Positions 22,928 through 33,300 of a stretch of 64,000 nt of DNA are shown piece by piece. A model generated the notes under the pieces. It searched no databases and was not told the DNA's origin. It worked only from the letters and a program-made list of their open reading frames with translations. Source of the DNA: Morinoia aosen (lineage: Eukaryota; Arthropoda; Malacostraca; Amphipoda; Talitridae); contig CM059560.1 in NCBI GenBank assembly GCA_030386875.1, forward strand, positions 30,560,183-30,624,182, in the 5' to 3' direction. Position 1 is the first letter of the stretch, and every line of letters starts with the position of its first letter. A program made the translations under genes and the position numbers.

Positions 22928-23117
22928 TTTACTCAAACGACTGTTGATATTATTCTCTTTGTGTGGTTTACACAAAAACATTTAAGATTAATAATTATAA
23001 GTAGAAAATTATTAATAATAATTAAAAGTAAGATAGGTAATGCCAATAATTATGTTATTTAAATGTTAATGAGAAATTTAATGAAATGAGACATTTTTGT
23101 AGCGATCGACTGCTACA
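22928..23117 (-). mobile_element. older LTR 'D', right part (LTR start)
   Basis: On the minus strand this begins TGTAGCAGTCGATCGCTACA at 23117 and follows the first 190 bp of the A and C LTRs, including the (TAAT)-rich block around 23000-23030. Together with 11990-13428 it forms one ancestral LTR split by element C. Confidence 0.7.
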
Positions 23118-23124
23118 ACTGGGA

Positions 23125-23343
23125 GATTGGGCCTGCACCGTAAGTGGGGAAGCAGGTTTGCGAAACTGTCCATCCCGTCCAAACTGTCACTCCCACATCA
23201 CACTGAAGCACGTGTTCATTGAGTGTCCCACGTGTAAGCCCTTTCGCCACCAGCTACGTACAACCTGCCGGATCAACACTCTTCCTTTCAGTCTTTGTTC
23301 GCTACTCTATCCCCCCTTTGCTCCAAACTTGATCATTTCGTGA
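23125..23343 (+). pseudogene. non-LTR (LINE) ORF2 3'-end relic
   Basis: The plus-strand translation includes C-X4-C followed by ITLKHVFIECP and a basic HQLR segment. This resembles the Cys/His-rich region near the end of LINE ORF2 proteins (consensus style C..C.....T..H.L..CP). No RT or endonuclease is nearby. It is truncated at its 5' side, where LTR D begins. Confidence 0.5.
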
Positions 23344-24317
23344 AGCTGGATTAGATTCTCTTTTCGTGAAGCTGGACTACTGAAGAGAATCTAATGGAAC
23401 CAATGGTGGAGTGGGGGCGCTAATTCCCATAGAAGGAGATGCGCCGCATCGTTAACAAGTTAAGGTTTGCGAAAGTCGCAGCTGCAACCATGCCTGTACT
23501 GAAGTTGGAGTTGGCAGCATGTGTCGTGAATGGACCCTTTTACATTAAAGCTCATAAGATGGTCTTTATGAAAAATATAAAAAATATAAATTAGAACAGA
23601 AGTTGAGGGGTCCCTACATAGTCTTCCACGTTTCAAATCGATATTATTTTCTCGTCAAAACTCACTATTTGCGCATACAATTTTTAAGCTACTTCTCATT
23701 CAATCCAAAAATCATAATTATCCTCATTTAAATATATTTTTATGCGAAGGTGTGTGAGGTGCTCCTCATCACCAACTCCTAAGTAAAACATAAGAAAAAT
23801 TACCATTTTCTCTAATACCAGTGGTTTGTGTTTTTATCTTCACGAAGGTTAAATTTGCCAATTTTTACTGAAAGAAGTGAAAAATGTTAGATGTAAAAGA
23901 TGTTAAAATGTTCTATTACATAACGGAAGATGTTTCTCAAAATTTTCGTTCTAATTCAATAAAGCCCAGCATTAAAAATTGGAAAATGTTTGTTTGCGTC
24001 TTTTCAGCCTAAACTGGTAAAATGAAGCTTAATGTAATCAACTAATGAAGAAAAAATGAAAGAATTTTTGTCAACTGCATTTTAATGCTTAGTTATTCAA
24101 TTGATAAATTTTCCATAGATATTCAGGGTGTAATAACTCTAATCACATGGTGGAACAGTCATGTTATGCTCCTTGTCCTGCGGATGTGCTATTTCGCATC
24201 AGGCCTTTCAAGTTTCATCCATATGTGTCACATTCTTGAGGGCTGTGGTTAGTGGCGGAGCATTTAAACAGAGCTCGTAAAAGGGGTTTTAAATTTATCC
24301 CCTACGATTTCCCCATA
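23344..24317. other. non-coding region upstream of candidate MED8 exon 1
   Basis: No protein is recognised. A GC-richer stretch (23400-23540) and a dispersed repeat (23905-24040) are present. If the two-codon exon at 24318 is right, this holds the MED8 promoter and 5' UTR. No TATA box or clear initiator could be assigned. Confidence 0.4.
23905..24040 (+). repeat. dispersed repeat family 3, copy 1
   Basis: The block around ACGGAAGATGTTTCTCAAAA, TTCTAATTCA and AATGTTTGTTT recurs at 31170-31300 in the same order and orientation. Confidence 0.55.
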
Positions 24318-24323
24318 ATGCAG
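24318..24323 (+). CDS. MED8: MED8 candidate exon 1 (two codons, Met-Gln)
   Basis: ATGCAG is followed directly by the donor GTAAAT. Animal MED8 proteins start Met-Gln before REE/RDE, which is exactly where exon 2 begins, and the phase fits. A six-base coding match can occur by chance. Confidence 0.45.
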
Positions 24324-27300
24324 GTAAATGAAATAAATTTAAGACCTAACGTTGCTCACTTGTATGTTCTGTTTATAGAAGTTAGGGCATGAGGTTTAAA
24401 AATAAAAATAAATCTTAGCTTAGTCCATACTCTAACTTGTGTACCCAACCAAGTGAGGGTCGCTTCTTGATTCTTACCCGTGTTATTTTTGGTGGAGTTT
24501 TTACCATTTGTACATTGATTCCACGTTCCCTTATCTCCATACTAAATGGTGTCTTTCTCTTTCCTCTCTTCAAAATGCTATTTTTTTAGCGGTTATTGAG
24601 GCTTAAACTAACGTATAGGTAATCTAATCTATACTATTTGTGCTAAGCTAATATCAATACTATATTCCTTGAAAAATATGCTGTATGCATAGATTTTATA
24701 ATACTTATATAAATATATATGAAAAATTGTGATTATTTCAAGCCACATGCTGATGATTCAGTTAGGAAAATATAATTTGGAATGGCGTTTATGAATAATA
24801 TTTGATGAAAAATAGTGAATATTATCTGTGTGGGAAAATTAAAATATTTAGGAGGGATGTATGGTTACAAGAGTTACTGTGGTAAATGTTAAGTTTAATG
24901 CAATCACAGAAAATAATTATTTTATTCCAAAGAATCACTAAAGAAACCCATTTAAGAACGTTTTATACCAATGACATTCTGATGCTCGCTGATGCGTTAT
25001 TTTTGAATTATTAAACTTTGAAGTTGGCTTTCGCATGCCAAGGAAGCAAGCGCGCTAAGCGGAATTTAATTAAAAACGGAAGCTAACCCCCCCCTATTAC
25101 AAGTGTAAAGAGGTTGGGTGGTGAGGGAGAGCCACAGTTCTTCTGGTGAAAATTATCAATGAAGGTTTCTAGTGACGTCCATTTACATCATCTCCAATGG
25201 CGGCCACCCGGTACCCAAGATGGCGGCCGCCATCTTAGAGCTCATGTCAACACAATTATTGATGTCATCCTAATGGGTGGGTTTGAAGTTTGAACCTTTA
25301 TTTATAATTTTCACAGGCTCCCCCTTACGACCCAACCTCTTTACGTTTGTAATAGGATGTTAGCTTCTGTTATTAAATAAATTCTGCCTGGCGCGCTCGC
25401 TTCCTTTTGAGCGCCAAAGCCAACTTTGAAGTTTAATAATTCGAAAATAACGCATCAGCGAGCAGAATGTCATTCGTATGAAACGTTCTGAAATGTGTTC
25501 CTTTCGTGATTCCTGGGATCGGAATTATTATTTTCCGTGATTGCATTAAACTTCACATTGACCGTTACTGTTATTTGAAATATAGTTCTTACTATTTATT
25601 CATGTTCTTCTTAATCTTTTCAGATATTTGTTAAATACTAATATATATTATGGTAACTAAATTTATTAATACAGTACAAGAAAACTGGGGAAATCTGAGG
25701 TCAATGTGAAGTTTAATGCAATCACGGAAAATAATTATTTGATTCCAAAGAATCACTAAAGGAACCCATTTAAGAACGTTTTACATGAATGACATTCTGC
25801 TCGCTGATGCGTTATTTTCGAATTATTAAACTTCAAAGTTGGCCTTTGCGCCCAAAGGAAACGAGCGTGCGAAACGGAATTTAATTAATAACGGAAGCTA
25901 TTACAAACATAATGAGGTTGGGTCGTGAGGGGGAGGCACAGTTCTTCTAGTAAAAATTATAAATAAAGCTTCTAACCCACCCATTAGGGTGACCACCGCA
26001 ATCTTGTTTACATTGGCTCCAAGATGGCGGCACCCATGGTGGTCGCCATCTTGGAGCCGATGTAAACAAGATTGCGGTCGTCATCCTGATGGGTGGGTTA
26101 GAAGCTTTATTTATAATTTTCACTAGAAGAACTGTGCCTCCCCCTCACAACCCAACCTCTTTACGTTTGTAATAGGAGGTAAGCTTCCGTTATTAATTAA
26201 ATTTCGTTGCTTCCTTTCGTGCGTGAAGGCCAACTTCAAAGTTCAATAATTCGAAAATAATGCATCAGCGAGCAGAATGTCATTCATGTAAAACGTTCTT
26301 AAATGGGTTCCTTAAGTGATTCCTGAGATAGGAATTATTATTTTCCATGATTGTATTAAACTTCACATTGACCAAATCTGAAGGAAAGAACAATATTCGA
26401 TTTTGTAAATTTTGATGCTTAATCATAGTTAATTATATCAAAATAAAAAAGTTTTCTTCCATGCACTTTCCGTCTAAAATGAGTATTTTATTAGTTATAG
26501 CGGTAAATGACTTACCACAACTCCAGTGTTTGAAGCGGAAAGAAATTCATCGATCCCGTGGTAGGGCAACACTGGAATGGAGTCTTGCTTCCAGCGCGAT
26601 CGTCATCAAAGACAAAACCAAACCTACCGCTATACCTCGTTGAATACTCATTTGACGAAAAAAGTGTATAGAAGAAAAGTAGTTTATTTCAATATTTTTT
26701 TTACTATGATTCATGCAACAAAAATTAAAAAATCAATGAGTAGCTGTTTACCCGAGCGCATTTGTCATCAAAGACCAAACTAAAATTACCGCTATAGTTA
26801 GTAAAATACTCATTAACGACGGAAAGTATATGATGAAAACTTATTTATTTGGATCTAATTCACTATGTTTAGGATTTGAAAAGTGGAAAATCGATTCCCG
26901 GTTAATCTTCAACATATACCGATGATTCTGTAGCTATTTCAAGCCATTTCATGAATGCTCAAATTCAGAGCTGTTGACTTCCATTAATTGAAAAAAAGTA
27001 TTGGTACATGTTAAAGATGAATTACTTCTTATGGGTTTTTTAAGTATAACTTTAATTCTAAAAGTGCATCATTATTTAACACTGATGCTGCACTTAAGAA
27101 ATTTTAAAATTCAACTAATTATTGTTAAAAAGATTATTACTATATCCAATTATTCTCTAATTATCTTAAAAAAGGTGGTATATATATGAAGTTTTCTGCA
27201 TAGAATCAAAAAATGTTAAGTTAAACAGTAATAAAATATAAGGCCTATCCAAATAAGTCCCCAACCTTTGGCCAGAAAAAATATTTCAAATACCTGATGG

Positions 27301-30300
27301 AGTTGGGACATTAGTTCCCTTCAAAGTAGGGCCCTTTTGCTTGCACACACTTAGCCCACTGATCCTTCCACATTAATCCCCTTCAAAGTGGGCCCCTTGT
27401 GCTTGCACACACTTAGCCCTCTGATCCTTCCACGTTAATCCCCTTCAAAGTAGGCCCCTTGTGCTCGCACACGCACTTAGCCCACCGATCCTTCCACATT
27501 AATCCCCTTCAAAGTGGGCCCCTTGTGCTTGCACACACACTTAGCCCTCTGATCCTTCCACGTTAATCCCCTTCAAAGTAGGCCCCTTGTGCTTGCACAC
27601 ACTTAGCCCACCGATCCTTCCACATTAATCCCCTACAAAGAAGGCCCCTTGTGCTTGCACGCACTTAGCTCACTGATCCTTCTACATTAATCCCCTTCAA
27701 AGTAGGCCCCTTGTGCTTGCATATACCTAGCCCACCAATCCTTCCACTGCTAGAAACACCTTAGGAAGTTTTCTTTTGGAATGGTGTTCAGCTCCCTTGT
27801 TGCGTTCTGCATTATCTCTTCTTTACTCTCAAAATAGGATCCTTTCAGTGGCATCTTCAATTTTGGAAATGACCAGAAGTTGCAAGGAGCCAGGTCTGGA
27901 GAGTAGGGAGGTTGGCAAACAGTTGTAATTTCATGTTTGGCTAAGAAAGTGTGGACGAATTGGGATGAATGTGCAGGGGCATTGTCATGATGCAAATGCT
28001 AGTTGTTCAGCATCCACATGTCTGGTCTTTTGTGCCAAACTGCATCATAGAGTTGCCGGAAAAATTCTTGATAATACTCCTTTTTCACTGTTTGTTTTTC
28101 CAGTGCGTATTAGTGATGCACTATTCCACAGCCATCAAAGAAAACAGTCAGCATCACCTTGATTTTGTTTCGCACCTGCCATGCTTTCGTTGGCCTTGGA
28201 GAATTGGGATGCTTCTATTGTGACGACTGCCTTTTTGTTTCTGTGTTACAACTGTTCCCCAACCTCCCTGCTCTCTAGACCTGGCTCCTAGCAACTTCTA
28301 GTTTCCAAAATAGATGACGCCACTGAAAGGATCCCGTTTCAAGAGTAGAGAAGAGATAATGCAAAATATGATGATGGAGCTGAACACCATTCCTAAAGAA
28401 GACTTCCAGAGGTGTTCCCAGTAGTGGAAGGATTGGTGGGCTAAATATGTGCAATCACAAAAGCCTACTTTGAAGAGGTTTAGGGTCCCAACTCCGTCAG
28501 GTATTCAAAATATTTTTTCTGGCCAATGGTCGGATACTTTTTATAGATGCCTTGTATAACATCATGAGGGGATTGTAAAACATAGCCTAAAACTGAAAAT
28601 ATGAGATACATAAATTTTAACAGCTTTTATTATGGGAATTTAAAGGATTTTTAGTATAGGATATAGCAACAAGATTTACAAAGTGACTTATTAGTAGGTT
28701 AGCATTCAAGTTTCATGCCATCTGATTTTAACCCTTTTAACCCAAGTGGACTGTACGGTCCTCTTTCAAAAATAACAATAATATATTGTATTTCTTATTC
28801 AATTTGTTCACTAATGTGTCCTTTGAACTTCATTCACTGCCAAGTGGCAGTTCCTTCCCCATCTTGATAACAGTGAATACCTAATGCCAGTGTTGGTTTA
28901 GTGATAGTGGTTGTCATAACGGTAATATGAGTATAAAAATGTGGGCGTTAAAGGGTTAACCTTGAACAGAGATCAGAGGAGATTTCAAGATGAAATAATG
29001 TATTCTTTGTCATCAATCTTCAAATCCCAGTGCTAGTAATTCTGATGTTTCACCATAAATCAGCTTTTTCATAGATGCTTGATTCTGATTTGACAATTTT
29101 TATCACATTGTTTGTGATAGAAAAGCCATGTTTTTTTACACTATGCCACAACTAGATGCATAATTAGGCTTCATTACAGGAGGCAAATATATGACAAAAA
29201 AACATTTCTAAAAATGTGTAAATCACATAGCTGCTGCATTTATGTAGTTTTTCTCTTCATGTTGCCCTGGAATTTCAATTTTGATCAAAGATATTTTGCA
29301 ACTCATTCATGGTATATGCAGAGACAATTTTTTTGTAGCTGATTCCAGGCTTTGAAAATTTCAACCGTAAAAAATTTAGGGGCTGAGATATTCTGTATTT
29401 TTTCTTGATTGTTTGTGCAAACATTCTCAGGATAAGTTTTTTATTTTAGGCTAACATCCTTTAGTTGTATCATATAGAAGTTAAAAATCTGCTTCAACTT
29501 TTTCTTGTTGGAAGTGAATAAAGTGATGTAGATCTATCATGAACAAAAATATTTAAGGTGTGAGTCATTTACTTGTAGCTGTTGAACAAGAAAGAATTCA
29601 AGTGTTAATGTTACGTCTGTTAACTATAAGTTTGTTGTTTCAGCGTGAGGAGCGACACTTGGAGGTGGCTGTGGACACTGTGCTGCAGCGGGTCACTGAC
29701 CTGAAGCAGTCTCTGGCACAGCTGTTGCAGAAGTTGGAGCAGGAGGGAGAGTCTGCAGACTGGCCTGATTATCTGCAGCAGTATTCTGTCATTTCTGGCC
29801 AGGTATTGTGTCCAGTTTGGGTTAGATAAGCAAATCTAAAATTCTTCAGATAATACATTCAAATCTTCAGCACAGTGAGACCATAGCCTTATAGTGAGAA
29901 AATGATCGTCTATTTTGGCCTAAAGCTGAGTATGCAATTGTTCTTTTGGTCAGATATTTAGTCACATTCTAGGGATCCTTTTTAATACTCTTTATATAGG
30001 TAATTGAGTTCTTTTGATTGAAATTTATTTTTGTGAGTTGTTATTACAATGTTTTATGCTCCAAAACTTTTGGCAATTCAAGTGGGTAATTGTTTGTGAC
30101 AATAGTTTTGTAACTAAACTGATCACTTTTCTTATTTAAAAGTTGAGCATCTTATACCACCAAAATGCTTGGTAGCACCTACTGCTTGTGGGAAATTTGC
30201 TCAGCTGCTGCTTGGTATGCAAATTTGTGGTGGTGTGACTTGTGTACATCTGAAGGCTGCAGGTATAATCCTGGCATCTCATGACTTTTGTTTGGTTGTA

Positions 30301-33300
30301 AATAGCATTATTAACTTGCTTGTGCCGTTGTGCACTGCTTTATTTTCTTATCTGTTCAAAAACCATACAGTGAAATTCATGTAGAACAGAACCATGAAAC
30401 CGTTTTTAACTTGAACTCTTCTAAAAATTCAAATCTCTCAATTTTATGCAAACCTGTACTTAAAAGGATAGAGAATATCCATTGTCTTGACATTTTTCTA
30501 TTTCTATTGATGTAATAATTTCGGATTAAATGCTGTACCTACACCTTTTAATATTATTCATGATAATGTAAGGAATTCAATAGCATTTCCATGCAGAGTG
30601 ATTCATGTTGCAAACCTAACTACCGATAAAATGAGCTCTATCAATTGTTGTTATTTAGGCTTTTTCATGTTTATCAAGAATTTTTTCTTCAGAGAAATTG
30701 ATTGAAGATAACTACAATTTTAAGCCAATCATAACCTAAAAAGAGGTCTAGTGGTGCATCCCAAAATTGTACTCATTCTTTGGCTCTAAATTGATTCTTA
30801 GGTACATCTTCATGTTACTAAAATTCCTTTCTAATGGTTCAAAATTGATCATATTGATCATTCACTAATGTTTCTACATTTCAAGGGCATGTTTATATTG
30901 TCAGTCTTATGAACGTACATCTTCTGAAATTTTGATTCACTGAGGTGTCTGCAAAGATGGCTCAGTATTAGTTTTTGTATGTCAGTTTGATATTATAAAT
31001 TAATTTGAAGTATTAATGTCAAATATAAATATATTTACGTTCAAATGGCTAAGAGAAATATAACATAAAGTGTGAGATTTATTTTTAGCAGATTATTTAA
31101 GCATTGATTTTTCAGAAAAATTTAGAAGATTGTCTGAACGAGAATGAATATTCATGATGGTAGGGCCTACCCAATTTTATTACCCAACGGAAGATGTTTC
31201 TTAAATTTTCCATTCTAATTCATTAATACCACGCATTCAATTATAGAGAATGTTTATTTGTTTTTTTTTATCCTAGTCTGGTATATTGAAGTTTTGTATA
31301 CTTTCCTAATGTAGGGCCTGCCTTTAACAAATATTTCACAATAACCCCCTTGTGAGTCACCGGTGGTATACAGAGGGAATTTTCATAATAGTACTGACTG
31401 ACGAGTTGTCTTAAACTCAATTTTCATGAATACTTAGCTAAATGAATGCATGATGCAGTTAATGTTTACTATTTTAAAAATTGCTTACTGCAGTTGACTT
31501 TAAATTTGAGTTGAATATTGAATTTCAGTTTATCCCATGATAGTTAATGTGTTCATGTTTTTTATTTCATCAGCAGTGTACATTTATAAGCCTGCTGAGC
31601 TAGCACTGTTCTCATGGAAGCCAAACGTGCCAAAGAGCACAATTCCATTGAGTCACAATGTTTCTGCAAGCCTCCATACTGCCTGCTCTGTGCAGATGTT
31701 CACCCTACTGAAGGTGCTGCGGAATGAGAAGACGCCTCCTCTGCGCAGCTACCTCACACTCCCCCTGCAGCTGAACGCAGACCCTGACGAGCTGCTGCTG
31801 CGCATGACGGAGAGCAGGGTGCCTGCCTTCAGCCATGACTTTGTGCCCAACTTGCTGCGCACCAAGCCTGATCCTGAGCTGGAGCTCAAGTACCACCAAC
31901 TTAACGCTAAAATGAGCATCATGAACTCCGACACTTCCTCTGTAGGTTCTGGTGTTCGTCCCACGGAAGGGAGGGATGTGTGTGTGGTAGTTAGAAGGGA
32001 GTTATTGAAAATTAGCTTGTGTTATGTAAGGTTTCTTTTAAAATTATCCTAGTTGATAAAATGTTTGCGTGAATTTATAGTCGACTGCAAAGCTAAGCCC
32101 TTTTTTTATTTTAGGGTAGAGAACACCATACGAATCACGGCATATCAAACTCGCCAGTCAGTTAAGCGCAATTCGTATTGTTATGAAAACGTAACTCCTT
32201 GTTGCTCGAAGGTTGAATTTACTTTTGAAATAAGTGAACTTGACCTAAGGGGTAGTAATGTTGAAAGGAAGATAAAATTGTTATTGCTGAGCGCGTTATT
32301 TTGTTGGTCACTAAAATTTGTGATGCACATGATTCATTTGTGTTGAGCTAGGTTAAACATTAGACATAGCGAAAAGTGTTAGAAATGGGTCTTATTTGGC
32401 TAGATTAGCAGTACTTACATGTAAGGAAATGCAAGCTGTTTTTTTCCAATGAACAGTTTGTGGTGTTGCTTTTCAAATTTATCAAAATAATTTTTTTCTT
32501 ATCTCTATGTACATCATTTAAGTATACAATGGTATCCACTATACAGTGCGACCCACAAAATTAATCTAATTTGATTTTTCTTCAAAACTATCATTTCATG
32601 TTAATATACCTTGATATTTTCATAATATGTCGTAAAGTCATCAAGTACAATGTTCATAATCCTATTATTTTAAAAATTGTTAACTTGTAACCATTAGAAA
32701 CTCACTTTTATCAAATCCACACTCTATTTTCTGAACCACGATATTAGTCCGAGGTATGAAAATTAGTTAAACATGATTAATAAAAAATAAATTAGTTAAA
32801 TATTAATAAATAATACTTCAGAAGGTACTTTTAACAATTTGCAACTGTGAACAAGGCAAAAAAACAAAAAAATGAGCTCATTTTTTAATGTAACGGCCAT
32901 TATATTTTATTACCTCAAAAATGTGTTCATTAACCGAATTAGTCAAATTTTCGAAAGTAGTACCATCAATGGTTCTTATGGCGACTTGTATGGCCTCCCA
33001 CAATTCTGCTTTGGAAGAAAACTGCTTGTCATCTGAATAAACTTTGCGCTTGAGATAGACCACAGATTCTCAATTGGGTTCAAATCTGGAGAGTTGGGTG
33101 GCCACACCATCAAATTCTGGTTTTTGAACCCAAGAGAAGCAAGATATTCTTTCGTAGATCTGGCTGAGTCCGATGGTGCATTGTCTTGGATGAAAACCAA
33201 CTTTTTGGGATGATCCAAAGTCTGGTCGTGAAGCCAAGGAGCAAGACATTCATCAAGAAGGGTGCAATAATTCGCAGAATTAATTTTAACTCCTTCACGG

